Assembly: GCA_021816925.1 (NCBI GenBank)
Contig: JAKAWQ010000011.1
Span: forward strand, 1 to 64,000
DNA from: Pseudomonadota bacterium
GTDB lineage: Bacteria; Pseudomonadota; Alphaproteobacteria; Acetobacterales; Acetobacteraceae
Direction: 5' to 3'
DNA: 64,000 nucleotides
The translations under genes and the position numbers were made by a program. Shown in pieces: positions 7,944-18,700 of the stretch; the first letter of the stretch is position 1; each line of letters starts with the position of its first letter. The notes under the pieces were generated by a model. It was not told the DNA's origin. It did not search any database and was given only the letters and a program-made list of their open reading frames with translations.

Positions 7944-9128
7944 ATGGTCGAACCCGGAGACGAGATCGTGATCGTCGGGGCCGCGCGCACGCCGGTCGGA
8001 AGCTTCAGCGGCGCCTTCGCCACCACACCCGCGCACCAGCTCGGAAGCATCGCGATCGGCGCGGCGCTGGAACGGGCGAAGCTCGAGCCGGGCGAGGCGG
8101 ACGAAGTGATCCTCGGGCAGATACTCACGGCAGGCCAGGGCATGAACCCGGTCCGCCAGGCTGCTCGCGCCGCCGGCATTCCGGATTCAAAGACGGCCTT
8201 CGGCATCAACCAGGTGTGCGGCTCGGGGCTGCGTGCGGTGGCGCTGGCGGCCCAGCAAATCGAGAGCGGGCAGAGCACGATCGTGATCGCCGGCGGACAA
8301 GAGAACATGACGCTCGCGCCGCACTGCGCTTACCTGCGCGCCTCCGTGAAGATGGGGGAGATGGCACTCACCGATACCATGTTGAAAGATGGCCTTTGGG
8401 ATGCCTTCCACGGCTACCACATGGGCACGACGGCCGATAACGTCGCCCGCGCCTATCAGATCACCCGCGAGGAGCAGGACAATTTCGCGCTCGCCTCGCA
8501 GCAGAAGGCATCGGCCGCCCAGAAGTCCGGCCGCTTCAAGGACGAGATTACGTCGGTGAGGGTGAAAACCCGCAAGGGGGACGTGGTCGTCGCCCATGAC
8601 GAGTACATTCGCCACGACGCGAACATCGATTCCATGGCGAAGCTCCGGCCTGCCTTCGGCAAGGAGGGCACGGTCACGGCCGGCAATGCCTCGGGGATCA
8701 ACGATGGGGCGGCGGCGCTGGTGATGATGAGCGCCAAGGAGGCTTCGCGGCGCGGCCTTGCGCCGCTCGCACGCATCGTTGCGTTCGCAACCGCCGGCGT
8801 CGATCCGGCCGTCATGGGCACCGGCCCGATTCCGGCCAGTCGCAAGGCGCTCGCCCGCGCCGGCTGGAAGATCACGGATCTCGACCTCATCGAGGCGAAC
8901 GAGGCGTTCGCCGCCCAGGCCTGCGCAGTCAACAAAGAGATGGGATGGGACACCGAAAAGGTGAATGTAAACGGCGGAGCGATCGCAATCGGCCATCCGA
9001 TCGGCGCGTCGGGGGCACGAATCCTGACCACGCTTCTCTTCGAGATGCAGCGCCGGAACGCCCATAAGGGATTGGCAACGCTCTGCATCGGCGGGGGCAT
9101 GGGCGTCGCCATGTGCGTCGAACGGTAG
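7944..9128 (+). CDS. phaA: Acetyl-CoA C-acetyltransferase (beta-ketothiolase)
   Basis: Condenses two acetyl-CoA to acetoacetyl-CoA, the first step of PHB synthesis, or runs the reverse thiolysis. All thiolase marks are present: the nucleophile cysteine in [12 protein letters not shown] (about residue 91), the [10 protein letters not shown] histidine motif, and the C-terminal [14 protein letters not shown] with the second catalytic cysteine. 394 residues is standard. Next to phaC on the same strand, preceded by GGGAAGGGAGAG, so probably co-transcribed. No phaB reductase gene is present in this window; it must lie elsewhere. Confidence 0.96.
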   Translation: MVEPGDEIVIVGAARTPVGSFSGAFATTPAHQLGSIAIGAALERAKLEPGEADEVILGQILTAGQGMNPVRQAARAAGIPDSKTAFGINQVCGSGLRAVALAAQQIESGQSTIVIAGGQENMTLAPHCAYLRASVKMGEMALTDTMLKDGLWDAFHGYHMGTTADNVARAYQITREEQDNFALASQQKASAAQKSGRFKDEITSVRVKTRKGDVVVAHDEYIRHDANIDSMAKLRPAFGKEGTVTAGNASGINDGAAALVMMSAKEASRRGLAPLARIVAFATAGVDPAVMGTGPIPASRKALARAGWKITDLDLIEANEAFAAQACAVNKEMGWDTEKVNVNGGAIAIGHPIGASGARILTTLLFEMQRRNAHKGLATLCIGGGMGVAMCVER

Positions 9129-9228
9129 GGGATGGTTGGACAGTTTGGACACGACGGGGTGACTGTTGATTTGCGAGATGTAAATAAAAAGAGAATAGCC
9201 TAAATTATTAGCGGCAATTCGGGGGCTG

Positions 9229-9621
9229 CTACTCCTGCCGGAAGGCGTCCTTGATCCGCCGCACCGAACCCGTTCGGTCCACCACGATGACGTCGAAGCG
9301 GACGCCGCGGTGGCCCCATTCGGGGTGGGCCGCGAGCACGATCTCGGCTGCCTTCAGAAGCCGGACACGTTGCCTCAAGGAAAGCGCCGCCGCAGCCTCG
9401 GCGAGACCCGGGCGTGCTTTCACTTCGACAAACGCCAGCAGCCCCTCCTTCTCGGCGATGAGGTCGATCTCGCCGGCGGCGGTCCGTGCGCGCCTGGCCC
9501 AGATGGCCCAGCCGTCCGCCTCCAACGCGGCCGCGGCCCGGGCTTCCGCGATCATGCCGCGCGAGGCGGCCTTGCGGCCGCGGCGGCGGCGGATTTCAAC
9601 TCGCGAATCGGTACCGGACAC
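9229..9621 (-). CDS. yraN: YraN/UPF0102 family protein (predicted nuclease-like fold)
   Basis: Small protein of the UPF0102 family, which has a restriction-endonuclease-like fold and unproven function. The family signature is plain: 'GEIDLIAEKEGLLAFVEVKA' supplies the D-x-n-E-x-K residues of a PD-(D/E)XK centre, then 'RLLKAAEIVLAAHPEW' and 'VRFDVIVVD'. Homologues begin with a basic 'RRRGRKAA' stretch, which here lies upstream of the first ATG (9555), so a GTG start at 9621 (130 residues) is preferred. Divergent from pyrF with 39 bases between them, and convergent with phaA. Confidence 0.85.
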   Translation of the reverse strand: MSGTDSRVEIRRRRGRKAASRGMIAEARAAAALEADGWAIWARRARTAAGEIDLIAEKEGLLAFVEVKARPGLAEAAAALSLRQRVRLLKAAEIVLAAHPEWGHRGVRFDVIVVDRTGSVRRIKDAFRQE

Positions 9622-9660
9622 GCTCCAGTGATAGCTTCGCCCCGCCCCCTGCCGCCAACG

Positions 9661-10365
9661 ATGGCAGAACGGCTGATCGTTGCCCTCGACCTGCCGGACA
9701 TTCCGGCCGCCGAGGCGATGGTGGCCTCCCTCGAGGGCGTGGTCTCGTTCTTCAAGATCGGGCTGTGGCTTACCTTCGCCCGTGGCGTGGACGGGCTGAT
9801 CGAGCGCCTGATCGCACGCCGCCATCGGATCTTCCTCGATGCCAAGCTGCACGACATCGGCGAAACGGTGGCCGCCGGCACGGCGCGCGCCGCCGAACGC
9901 GGCGTCAGCTTCCTCACCGTCCATGGCGAGCCCGAGGTCATGCGCGCCGCCGTTCGTGGGCGCGGCACGGCACCAATGCGCATCCTCGCCGTCACCGTGC
10001 TTTCGAGCCTCGGCGACGCCGAGTTGGCGGCCATGGGCTACCGACATTCGGCGCGTGATCTGGTGGCGTTGCGCGCGCGCCAGGCCGCCGATTGCGGCGC
10101 CGACGGCATCATCGCCTCCGCGTCCGATGATCCCGACGCGCTCCGCCGTGCCGCGGGCGCGCCCGGGCTCCTGGTCGTCACGCCTGGCATCCGGCCCGCC
10201 GGATCGGCAACGAACGACCACCGCCGCAGCGCGACCCCGGCGGCGGCGATCGCGCGCGGCGCCGACTATCTGGTGGTCGGCCGGCCGATCATTGCATTTC
10301 CCGATCCGCGCGCCGGCGCGCTCGCCATCATCGCCGAGATGGAGTCCGTCGCTTCCGCCCGCTGA
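9661..10365 (+). CDS. pyrF: Orotidine 5'-phosphate decarboxylase
   Basis: Last step of de novo UMP synthesis: OMP to UMP plus CO2, cytosolic. The (beta/alpha)8 barrel shows the catalytic Lys/Asp set: 'VALDLPD', 'FFKIGLWL', and the signature 'FLDAKLHDIGET' (D-x-K-x-x-D). Phosphate-binding residues are in 'TPGIRPAG' and 'VVGRPI'. 234 residues, standard length. It ends nine bases before the stop of the convergent typA gene, with a G+C-rich hairpin between. Confidence 0.95.
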   Translation: MAERLIVALDLPDIPAAEAMVASLEGVVSFFKIGLWLTFARGVDGLIERLIARRHRIFLDAKLHDIGETVAAGTARAAERGVSFLTVHGEPEVMRAAVRGRGTAPMRILAVTVLSSLGDAELAAMGYRHSARDLVALRARQAADCGADGIIASASDDPDALRRAAGAPGLLVVTPGIRPAGSATNDHRRSATPAAAIARGADYLVVGRPIIAFPDPRAGALAIIAEMESVASAR

Positions 10366-10367
10366 TC

Positions 10368-10389
10368 GGCCGCGTCACGCCGCGCGGCC
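10368..10389. terminator. Hairpin between convergent pyrF and typA
   Basis: GGCCGCG (10368-10374) and CGCGGCC (10383-10389) can pair around an 8-base loop that contains the typA stop codon. No U-run follows on either side, so intrinsic termination is doubtful; it may only mark the 3' ends of the two genes. Confidence 0.35.
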
Positions 10390-12192
10390 GGCTCGCTTGC
10401 GCGCATGCGGGTCGAGCTCGCGCTTGCGCAGGCGAACGGCGCCCGGTGTTACCTCGACGAGCTCGTCGTCGGCGATATAGGCGATCGCCTGTTCGAGGGA
10501 GAGCCGGCGCGGTGGCGTGAGGATCAGGGCCTCGTCCTTGCCGGCGGCGCGGATGTTGGTGAGTTTCTTCTCCTTCAGCGGATTCACTTCGAGATCGTTC
10601 TCGCGGCTGTGCTCGCCGATAATCATGCCCGGATAGACGCGCTCTCCGGGCCCGATGAAGAGGCTGCCGCGATCCTGCAGGGAGAAGAGCGCATACTGAA
10701 CGGCCGTGCCTTCGCCGGTTGCGATCAGCGTGCCGTTGACGCGGCCGGCAATCGGCCCTTTCCACGGCCCGTAGCCGGCAAAGCTCCGGTTCATCACGCC
10801 GCTGCCGCGCGTGTCGGTGAGAAAGACGCCGTGATAGCCGATGAGGCCGCGGCTCGGGATGCGAAAGACGAGGCGGAGGCGGCCTCCGGGCAGCGGACGC
10901 ATCTCGGCGAGCTCGCCGCGCCGCCGCGAGAGCTTCTCCACAACCGCGCCGGCAAAGGGCTCATCCACGTCGGCGAGCACCTCCTCCATCGGCTCTTCGA
11001 GAGCGCCCGTTTCGGAATTCGTCCGGGTCAGCACGCGCGGGCGGCCGATCGTGAGCTCGAATCCCTCGCGGCGCATGGTTTCGATGAGCACGCCGAGCTG
11101 CAGCTCGCCGCGGCCGGCGACCTCGAAGGCCTCGGTCTCCAAGGAGTCGCGCACGCGGATCGCGATATTGCCTTCGGCCTCGCGGAAGAGCCGTTCGCGG
11201 ATCTGGCGCGAGGTGACCTTCTTGCCCTCGCGGCCGGCGAGCGGGCCGTCGTTGATCCGGAAGGTCATGGCGAGCGTCGGCGGATCGACCGGGATGGCCG
11301 GGAGCGCCCGCTCCCGCTCGACGGCGCCGATGGTGTCGGCAACCGTTGCCTCGGTCAGTCCTGCAAGGGCGACGATGTCTCCCGCGGCGGCTTCTTCCAC
11401 CGGAATGCGCTCGAGCCCGCGGAAAGAGAGCAGCCGGGTGAGGCGGCCCTCCTCGACCGGACCCGCGGCGCCCGGCCGCAGCACCTTGAGCGCCATGTTC
11501 CGCCGTGCCCGGCCGGCCTCGATCCGACCGGTGAGGATGCGGCCGAGGAAGGGATCGTACTCGAGGATGGCAGCCAACATGGCGAAAGGCTCCTCCGTCG
11601 GTTGCACCGGCGGGGGCACGTGGGAAAGGATGAGCGAAAAGAGAGGGGAAAGATCGCGCCTTGGCCCGTCGGCAACGGGGTCAGCCCAGCCCTGGCGGCC
11701 GGAGGCATAGAGCAGGGGGAAATCGAGCTGTGCCTCGGTGGCACCGAGGGCCGCGAACAGATCGAACACCTCGTTTGCGACGTCCTCGGCGCGCGCGTCG
11801 GGCCGGTCGAGCTTGTTCAGGACCACGATCGGGCAGAGCTTGCGCTGAAGCGCCTTGCCGAGCACGAACTTGGTCTGCGGCAGTACGCCTTCGGCGGCAT
11901 CCACCAGGAGGAGCGCGCCGTCCACCATGCCGAGGATGCGCTCCACCTCGGCGCCGAAATCGGCGTGCCCGGGCGTATCGACGATGTTGATGCGCGTGCC
12001 GTGCCAGATGACGGCAGTGCATTTGGCGAGGATGGTGATGCCCCGCTCGCGCTCGAGCTCGCCCGAATCGAGCGCGCGTTCGGCCACCGCCTGGTTGGGC
12101 CGGAAGGTTCCCGACTGGCGCAGGAGCTGGTCGACGAGGGTCGTTTTGCCATGATCGACATGCGCGATGATGGCGATATTGCGAAGGTCCAT
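10375..12192 (-). CDS. typA: Ribosome-associated translational GTPase TypA/BipA
   Basis: GTPase of the EF-G family that binds 70S ribosomes and acts in ribosome assembly and stress or low-temperature growth. Motifs in order: G1 AHVDHGKTT, effector region '[15 protein letters not shown]', G3 [10 protein letters not shown]4 NKLDRPDA. The TypA-specific C-terminus is present ('[20 protein letters not shown]', then '[12 protein letters not shown]' and the basic '[14 protein letters not shown]'). 605 residues, standard. Start ATG 12192 ([11 protein letters not shown]) matches homologues; a longer upstream frame is not supported. It follows the PfkB kinase by 11 bases on the same strand and is probably co-transcribed with it. 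Confidence 0.97.
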   Translation of the reverse strand: MDLRNIAIIAHVDHGKTTLVDQLLRQSGTFRPNQAVAERALDSGELERERGITILAKCTAVIWHGTRINIVDTPGHADFGAEVERILGMVDGALLLVDAAEGVLPQTKFVLGKALQRKLCPIVVLNKLDRPDARAEDVANEVFDLFAALGATEAQLDFPLLYASGRQGWADPVADGPRRDLSPLFSLILSHVPPPVQPTEEPFAMLAAILEYDPFLGRILTGRIEAGRARRNMALKVLRPGAAGPVEEGRLTRLLSFRGLERIPVEEAAAGDIVALAGLTEATVADTIGAVERERALPAIPVDPPTLAMTFRINDGPLAGREGKKVTSRQIRERLFREAEGNIAIRVRDSLETEAFEVAGRGELQLGVLIETMRREGFELTIGRPRVLTRTNSETGALEEPMEEVLADVDEPFAGAVVEKLSRRRGELAEMRPLPGGRLRLVFRIPSRGLIGYHGVFLTDTRGSGVMNRSFAGYGPWKGPIAGRVNGTLIATGEGTAVQYALFSLQDRGSLFIGPGERVYPGMIIGEHSRENDLEVNPLKEKKLTNIRAAGKDEALILTPPRRLSLEQAIAYIADDELVEVTPGAVRLRKRELDPHARKRAGRAA

Positions 12193-12203
12193 GGAGAGAG
12201 GGT

Positions 12204-13193
12204 TCACCCGAGCAAGCCGGCTGCGCGGGCGCCGAGACCCGCGCCCGGCCTGGCTCCGAGATGTGCAATCACCTCGGCCGCCGCAAGGCTGCCGAGGCGG
12301 CCGGCGAGGGCGAGATCGCGCCCGGCCATGTAGGCGTGCAGAAAGCCGGCCGCGTAGGCGTCTCCGGCTCCGGTGGTGTCCACGACCCGGGTGGGCCACG
12401 CGGCGATCGGGATCGTTTCGGTGCCGGCCACGATCACGCTGCCGGCCTCGCTTCGCGTGAGCGCGGCGAGGGGAACTTCGGCCCGCGCGCGCTCGGCCGC
12501 GGCTTCGAATGCTTCTTCCTCATAGAGGCTGCAGACCTCGGCCTCGTTCGCGAACAGGAGATCGACCGATTCGCGGACGAAGGCGCGGAAGGAAGCGCGG
12601 TGCCGGTCCACGCAGAACGGGTCCGAAAGCGAGAGCGCGACCTTCCGCCCCGCCTCCTTCGCAACCATTGCAGCGCGGTGAAAGGCGGCTTTGGCGGCGG
12701 GTGGATCGAACAGGTAGCCCTCGAGATAGACAATGCCCGACGCGGCGATGACCGCAGAGTCGAGATCCTCCGGCGCGAACGCGATCGAGGCGCCAAGAAA
12801 CGTATTCAGCGTGCGCTGGCCGTCCGGGGTCACCGCAACGATGCAGGTGGCGGTGGGCGTGCCGTTCAGGAGCGGCGCGGTCGGGAAGTGCACGCCGCCG
12901 GCGGTGATGTCCTCTCGGAAACGCCGTCCGAGCCGATCCTCAGCCACCTTGCCGAGAAAAGCGACGCGGCTGCCGAGAGCGGCTGCAACCGAGCACGTAT
13001 TTGCCGCTGAGCCGCCGCTGGTCTCGCGCGGCTCGGGTAGCGAGGCGGTGAGGCGTTCGGCGGTCGCTTCATCGCAAAGGCGCATCGCGCCCTTGTGCAT
13101 ATCGTGTCGTGACAAAAACGACTCCGGCACGCGCGCCAGTTGATCGACGATGGCGTTGCCGATGCCCAGGATTTCGAAGCGCGGTGGTGTCAT
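12204..13193 (-). CDS. PfkB-family sugar/adenosine kinase
   Basis: Ribokinase-superfamily kinase. The N-terminal signature 'GGSAANTCSVAAALG' and the C-terminal catalytic signature DTTGAGDAYAAGFLHA, whose Asp is the base and GAGD the anion hole, are both intact. The 'LGIGNAIVDQLARV' opening and 329-residue length are like alphaproteobacterial enzymes annotated as adenosine kinase; substrate cannot be fixed from sequence. Located 11 bases upstream of typA in the same direction. The start ATG at 13193 faces a 298-base divergent region shared with the bactofilin gene. Confidence 0.9.
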   Translation of the reverse strand: MTPPRFEILGIGNAIVDQLARVPESFLSRHDMHKGAMRLCDEATAERLTASLPEPRETSGGSAANTCSVAAALGSRVAFLGKVAEDRLGRRFREDITAGGVHFPTAPLLNGTPTATCIVAVTPDGQRTLNTFLGASIAFAPEDLDSAVIAASGIVYLEGYLFDPPAAKAAFHRAAMVAKEAGRKVALSLSDPFCVDRHRASFRAFVRESVDLLFANEAEVCSLYEEEAFEAAAERARAEVPLAALTRSEAGSVIVAGTETIPIAAWPTRVVDTTGAGDAYAAGFLHAYMAGRDLALAGRLGSLAAAEVIAHLGARPGAGLGARAAGLLG

Positions 13194-13491
13194 GGTGGCC
13201 TCGGACGACGGTTCGCACGACGGTTCTGATGCCGAAGCGCGGCGCAGGGGATTGGCGGCGAACGGGTCCCGGCATTCCGGCCGTCGGTGGCCTGCGGTCC
13301 CGCTCCGGTCGCTGCCGTCGGCGGCAAAGGAGGGGGAGAGGACACAAGGCGCCGCTTAGCATTCTGCGCGGGCAGGGGAAAGCGCTCCGGCGGATGCGTT
13401 CTTTGCGGGGGAAAACTCGTCGTGGCGGGTTGTTCCCGAACACAGGCCTGTGATAGGCCACCCGCCATCCCACGAATGGATGAGGGACGTC
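13194..13491. promoter_or_regulatory. Divergent promoter region, kinase/typA versus bactofilin
   Basis: About 300 bases with no gene. Two perfect copies of ACGACGGTTC (13205-13214 and 13217-13226, a 12-base period) sit just upstream of the kinase start and could be a regulator site, though two 10-mers are weak evidence. No convincing sigma-70 hexamers were picked out. Confidence 0.3.
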
Positions 13492-14154
13492 ATGTCCGTG
13501 TTCAAGCGCCGCCGACCCGAGGATGATGCGCCGCCGTCCGGCTCGGCCACCGCTATCGCCGCTGCGCAGCGCAACCCCTCCGCGCCGGAGGGCGCTCCGT
13601 CCGACAATGGTCTTGGAGTGCCGCCGTTCCGACCTGCTTCAGTCAAGGAGGCTCCACCCATGGGCAGAACGCCGTTTGCTTCCTCTCCCCCCGCCGCCGG
13701 AGGTCCGGCGTCCCGTCCGCTTGGGCTTGGCCGTGCGCCAGCGCGCGAGCCGGCGGAGCGGCGCACCCTGGTCGTCGGGCACGGGATCAGCGTGCAAGGC
13801 ACTGTGCAGGACGCCGAGCGACTGGTGGTCGAGGGCACGGTCGAGGCCAGCATGATCCATGCGACCGAGCTTGCGATCGCGCCGGGCGGCGTGTTCAAGG
13901 GCGAGGTTGAGGTTGAGGATGCCGAGATCGCCGGCACTATCGACGGCACGCTCACCGCTCGCGGCAACATGGTCGTACGCGCGAGCGGCCGCGTGCTCGG
14001 CACGGCGCGGTGCCGGCGCCTCCAGGTCGAGGATGGCGGGCATATCAGCGGCCGGATGGAGATGCTGACCGAGTCGGCCGGGGAGGTTCGTGCAGTCCCC
14101 CGCGAGGTGACGCGGGCCGAATCCGGGAGGGCCGCCTCCGAGCCTGCCGCCTAG
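13492..14154 (+). CDS. Bactofilin (polymer-forming cytoskeletal protein)
   Basis: Self-assembling beta-helix scaffold that recruits envelope enzymes in alphaproteobacteria. The bactofilin domain (about residues 95-200) shows the repeated G-x-hydrophobic pattern: 'LVVGHGISVQGTVQDAERLVVEGTVEASMI', 'GEVEVEDAEIAGTIDGTLTA', 'GRVLGTARCRRLQVEDGGHISGRMEM'. It is flanked by disordered proline/alanine-rich ends, as usual. ATG 13492 gives MSVFKRR; a basic start of this sort is common in the family. A lipoprotein gene follows 75 bases later. Confidence 0.9.
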   Translation: MSVFKRRRPEDDAPPSGSATAIAAAQRNPSAPEGAPSDNGLGVPPFRPASVKEAPPMGRTPFASSPPAAGGPASRPLGLGRAPAREPAERRTLVVGHGISVQGTVQDAERLVVEGTVEASMIHATELAIAPGGVFKGEVEVEDAEIAGTIDGTLTARGNMVVRASGRVLGTARCRRLQVEDGGHISGRMEMLTESAGEVRAVPREVTRAESGRAASEPAA

Positions 14155-14229
14155 GAGGCGACCGCGGAGGGGGACGGTTGCCAAGAACTCACGATTCGTC
14201 CTCTGAATCGGGGATTCGGACAAAGGGCG

Positions 14230-14667
14230 ATGCGCCACCCTCCAAGGAACGTTGGCTGGACGGCGTGGCGGGCAGTGGCCGAGCGGGTTCGGTTGGTTGG
14301 CGGGGTTTGGTGCCTGCTGGTGGTGGCGGTACTCGCCGGGTGTGCGCCGGGCCCTGCCCCGCTCGCGGAAGCCCGGCCGGGCGGCGGGGCTGATGGGTTG
14401 GTCGGCGCGACGCCCGCTTCCTTGCGGGCGAGGTTCGGCCCGCCGGGGTTGCTTCGCCGCGACGGGCCTGCGGAGGTGTGGGTCTATCGGTCATCGGTCT
14501 GCGCGGTTGACCTCATTCTCTATCCGGATCCGCGCACAGGAGTGCCGACGGTGGCGGTTGCGGACGTACGGGCGCTCGGAACGCCGGGCTCGGCCGCGGC
14601 GTGCCTGGCGGGCCTGACCGGCGCGCGGAACCCACCGGCGGGCCGGGTTACCGCCAGCGGACTCTGA
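14230..14667 (+). CDS. Small lipoprotein of unknown function
   Basis: 145 residues with a signal peptide ending in a lipobox: hydrophobic 'VWCLLVVAV' then L-A-G-C, the lipidated cysteine at about residue 38. The n-region is long, so a GTG start at residue 16 is possible. The mature part has 'GLVGATPASLRARFGPPGLLRRDGPAEVWVYR', a pattern like the SmpA/OmlA-type outer-membrane lipoproteins in which a loop sets protein stability, then two cysteines (S-S-V-C, A-A-A-C) that could form a disulfide. Likely periplasm-facing in the outer membrane, given the residue after Cys is Ala. Function not known. Confidence 0.75.
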   Translation: MRHPPRNVGWTAWRAVAERVRLVGGVWCLLVVAVLAGCAPGPAPLAEARPGGGADGLVGATPASLRARFGPPGLLRRDGPAEVWVYRSSVCAVDLILYPDPRTGVPTVAVADVRALGTPGSAAACLAGLTGARNPPAGRVTASGL

Positions 14668-14739
14668 TCGTCGACACGCTTCGCGACGCCGCTCCGCGCC
14701 GCTGCTACAGGAGCGCGGCAGGAACTGCGAGGAGTGCCT

Positions 14740-15642
14740 ATGGAGACCGCAGCCGTCGCCGCCGCAGACCGGGCAGCGCGCTTCTGGACCTTCGGGACGA
14801 AAGGTCCGTTGCGGCCGGGGGACGACGCCCACAAGGCGATGTTCAGCCGTATGCTCCTCGAAACCTTCAATCCCTACAAGCCGGCGGTGATCGACTGGCC
14901 CGACCTCGACCCGGAGGCCAAGGCCCGGCTGACCGGCCTTCCTATCTGGGACATTGCCGTGCAGACCGAGGGCCGGGCGCGGCTGCGCATGCTGAGCTAT
15001 GCCCGCACGGTCGCCGACCCGCTGGTACGCCAGGCGCTCGAGCTGAACGGCTGGGAGGAGGGCCGACACAAGGAGGTGCTGGCCCGGCTGGTTGCCTTCT
15101 ATGGCATCACGCTTGAGCCGGAGCCCGAATACGTGGAACCAAAGGATCCCGAGTGGTCCTACCTCGTCACGGCATACGGCGAGTGCATCGACAGCTTTTT
15201 CGCGTTCGGCCTGTTCGAGGCGGCGCGGCGTTCCGGGTTCTTTCCCCCCGAGCTGGTCGAGACCTTCGAACCGGTGATCCAGGAGGAGGCCCGGCATATC
15301 CTGTTCTTCGTGAACTGGCTGGCCTGGCATAAGCAGATGATGCCACTCTGGCGACGACCCTGGTTCTTCTTCCGCACGATCGGGGTGTGGGCACTCCTGA
15401 TCGGCGAGCGGTTCAACATCGCCAAGGACGTGAGTTCGGGCGAGACCGGTTCGAAGCAGGACGCGAATTTCACGCTGACCGGCGCCGACACTCTCGGCAG
15501 GAATATGGGCACGCGGGAGCTGCTGGAGATCTGCCTCGCCGAGAACGACCGGCGCATGGCGGGATATGATCCGCGCCTCTTGCGTCCGACGACGGTGCCG
15601 CGCCTGGCGCGGTTCGCCCGCCGTTTCCTCCGCCGCGGCTGA
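14740..15642 (+). CDS. Ferritin-like di-iron protein
   Basis: A 300-residue, mostly helical cytosolic protein. It has a full four-helix di-iron ligand pattern: E77, then E107-x-x-H110 (in EEGRHKE), E148 (in YGECID), and E183-x-x-H186 (in QEEARHIL), with 30- and 35-residue spacings as in ferritin-like oxidases and oxygenases. It is too long for a storage ferritin. Substrate is unknown. AGGAG at 14729-14733 points to ATG 14740; a GTG six bases earlier is less likely. It lies 73 bases upstream of a giant flavin/iron-sulfur reductase, which may supply its electrons. Confidence 0.8.
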   Translation: METAAVAAADRAARFWTFGTKGPLRPGDDAHKAMFSRMLLETFNPYKPAVIDWPDLDPEAKARLTGLPIWDIAVQTEGRARLRMLSYARTVADPLVRQALELNGWEEGRHKEVLARLVAFYGITLEPEPEYVEPKDPEWSYLVTAYGECIDSFFAFGLFEAARRSGFFPPELVETFEPVIQEEARHILFFVNWLAWHKQMMPLWRRPWFFFRTIGVWALLIGERFNIAKDVSSGETGSKQDANFTLTGADTLGRNMGTRELLEICLAENDRRMAGYDPRLLRPTTVPRLARFARRFLRRG

Positions 15643-15715
15643 TCGGAACCGCTGCCGCGGAGGGTTGCGGCATGTGCATGGCCGTGGCATCCGCTCGGCA
15701 CCATCTGCTGGCGTG

Positions 15716-18700
15716 ATGACCCGTATGGATGCTTTGCCCCTGGGCTTCGGATTCGGTTTTGCCGATCTCTCGGAGAGCGAGGGGCTAGTCCGGCTCGACC
15801 GGCAATTCCTGCTCGCTCTTGCCGCGGCCGCCCCCGAGGTGCACGCGGCGCTGCTCAAGGCGCGGGCGGCACCGGAGAGGCTCGCGGCCCGGGAAGAAAG
15901 CGAACTCCTGATCGGGCTCGGCCCGCATCTCGAGGTTTTCCTCGGCCGGCTCTTCGGCATCCAGGCGGAGCTTGCGGGCATTGCCGCGGCCACGCGGGCG
16001 CTCGATCCCGTTCATGCGTGCCGCCGGCTGTTCGTGCAGCGCCAGGCAGTGAGAAAATACCCGGAACCCAAGGATTTCGACGGGCCGGAGCTTCGCCGCC
16101 GGCTCGAAGAGGTGATGGGGGAGGATTTCGGCGAGGCTGCCTTCGCCCTGCATGTGGCACGCTGGGAGGAAGCGGGCGCGGCCGAGCCGCTTGACCTTGC
16201 GCTGCGCTATGCCGCCTGGGCGAGCCTCACCGAAGAGGGCCGGGCTCAGCACCACGGGGGGATCCTGTTCCGTGTGCCGGCCCGGGTCGAGCCCACGCAC
16301 CTTCTTCCGCTCGAAACGGTCGAGCGCGACGGGGTGACCATGCTGGCGCTGCCCGATGCGCTGCATCGCCTGCGCGAGGGCTTCTCTCTCACCGACGCCG
16401 GAATGTCGAGCGCCGAAGCGCTGGCCGAGATGCACTACTGCATCTGGTGCCATCACCAGGGCAAGGACAGTTGCAGCAAGGGCCTTGCCGATCGCAAGGC
16501 GGGCGGATTCCAGCGCTCCGCACTCGGCGTCACGCTCGCCGGCTGCCCGCTCGAGGAGCGGGTCAGCGAGATGCACGAGCTGCGTGCCGAAGGCTGCCTG
16601 CTCGGCGCCTTTGCCACGATCATCGTCGATAATCCGATGCTGGCGGCGACCGGGCATCGCATCTGCAACGACTGCATGAAGGCGTGCATCTACCAGAAGC
16701 AGCAGCCGGTCGATATTCCGCAGGCCGAGACCTCGATCCTGCGCGATGTTCTGGCGCTCCCGTGGGGTTTTGAGATTTACGACCTTTTGGTGCGCTGGAA
16801 TCCGCTCGACGTTCGCCGGCCGCTACCGAGGCCGGAGAGCGGGCGGAGCGTGCTCGTGGTCGGGCTCGGTCCGGCCGGGTTCACGCTCGCACATCACCTG
16901 CTGAACGAGGGCCATGCGGTCGTGGCGATCGACGGGCTCAAGATCGAGCCGCTCGGCTTCGACCCGCGCCAGCCGGTGCGCGAGGCAGCGCGCCTGTTCG
17001 AGGATCTCGACGATCGCGTGATGGCCGGCTTCGGCGGTGTGGCCGAGTACGGGATCACCGTCCGGTGGAACAAGAACTACCTCAAGCTCATCCGCCTGCT
17101 GCTCGAGCGGCGCGCCGGGTTCGCGACCTTCGGCGGCGTGCGCTTCGGCGGCGGCGGCACGCTCGACATCGACCGCGCGCTGGCGATGGGGTTCGACCAC
17201 GTGGCACTTTGTCTCGGCGCCGGCCGGCCGACCGTACTCGACATACCGGGCGGTCTGGCGCGCGGCGTGCGCGAGGCATCCGACTTCCTGATGGCGCTGC
17301 AGCTCACGGGGGCGGCGAAGAGATCCTCGATCGCCAATCTTGAGCTGCGCCTGCCGGTGGTGGTGATCGGCGGTGGCCTGACTGCGATCGACACCGCGAC
17401 CGAGAGTCTTGCCTACTATGTCCGGCAGGTGGAGAAATTTGCCGCACGCTGGCGGACACTTGCGGGCGAACGGGGCGAGGCGATGCTCCGCGCGCAGCTC
17501 GGCGAGGAGGAGAGAGCTCTCGCCTTGGAGTTCCTCAGCCATGCTGCGGCGATCGAGGATGAGCGCCGAACGGCCTTGCGCGAGAACCGGCCGGCGCGAT
17601 TGGGTCCGCTGCTCGATCGCTGGGGCGGAGCCACCATCGCCTACCGCCGCCGGCTGATCGATTCGCCCTCGTACACCCTGAACCATGAGGAGGTGGGCAA
17701 GGCGCTCGAGGAAGGCGTGAGGTTTGCAGAGAACCTCGTGCCGCTGGCGATCGAGACCGACCACTTCGGCCACGCCGAATCGGTTCGCTTCCGCAATGCG
17801 GAGGGCGGCGAGACGAGGCTTGCCGCCGGCGCGGTGCTGGTGGCGGCGGGCACCTCTCCGAACACGGTGCTGGCGAGGGAGGATGCACGAATCCGGCTCG
17901 ACGGCCGCTTCTTCCAGGCGATCGACGAGAGGGGAGAGAGGATCGCGCTTCGGCGCGGAGAGACCAAGCCCGAGCGCGCGCGCGTGCTGATGCACCGCGC
18001 CGCGGACGGCCGGTTTCTCAGCTTCTTCGGGGATCTGCATCCCAACTTCGCGGGCAATGTCGTCAAGGCAATGGCCAGCGCCAAGCGCGGCTACCCGGTA
18101 ATTTCCGCCTGCCTTACGGCGCGGGAGGCGGCGTCCTCGCCGGCGGCGATTCTCGCTGCTGCGCGGCGGGATCTCAGCGCGACTGTGCACGCGGTCCAGC
18201 GGCTCGCGCCGCGCATCGTCGAGGTGATCGTGCACGCCCCGGCAGCGGCGCTTGCCTTCCGGCCGGGGCAATTCTTCCGCCTCCAGAATTATGAGCGGCA
18301 CGCAGCGCGCCTGAACGAGCCCGGGCACGGGCTGACCGTGCTGGCGATGGAGGGGCTCGCGATGACCGGCGCCGCGGCGGATCCCGAGGCCGGGCTGGTT
18401 TCGGTGATCGTGCTCGAGATGGGTGGCAGCTCCGATCTCGCGGCGCTGCTCAGGCCGGGCGAACCGGTGGTGCTGATGGGTCCGACGGGCACACCGACGG
18501 AAATCCCCGCCGGGCGGACCCTTGCGCTTGCCGGCGGCGGGCTCGGCAACGCAGTGCTGTTCTCGATCGGGCGCGCAGCACGGGCGGCCGGAACGCGCGT
18601 GCTCTATTTCGCCGGCTACCGCGAACGTGCCGATCGCTACAAGGCGGCGGAGATCGAGCGGGCGGCCGATGTTGTCGTCTGGTGCTGCGAGGAGGCACCC

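Noticed and set aside
9129-9228. Terminator after yraN (weak stem then CTCTTTTTATTT on the minus strand)
   Set aside because: The T-rich tract is real but the stem before it has only about four pairs; not strong enough to list.
14265-14305. Possible class II tRNA (GTGGCCGAGCGG-like D-arm)
   Set aside because: The stretch AGTGGCCGAGCGGGTTCGG looks like a tRNA-Ser/Leu D-arm, but no acceptor stem, anticodon stem or T-loop could be matched, and it is inside the lipoprotein gene.
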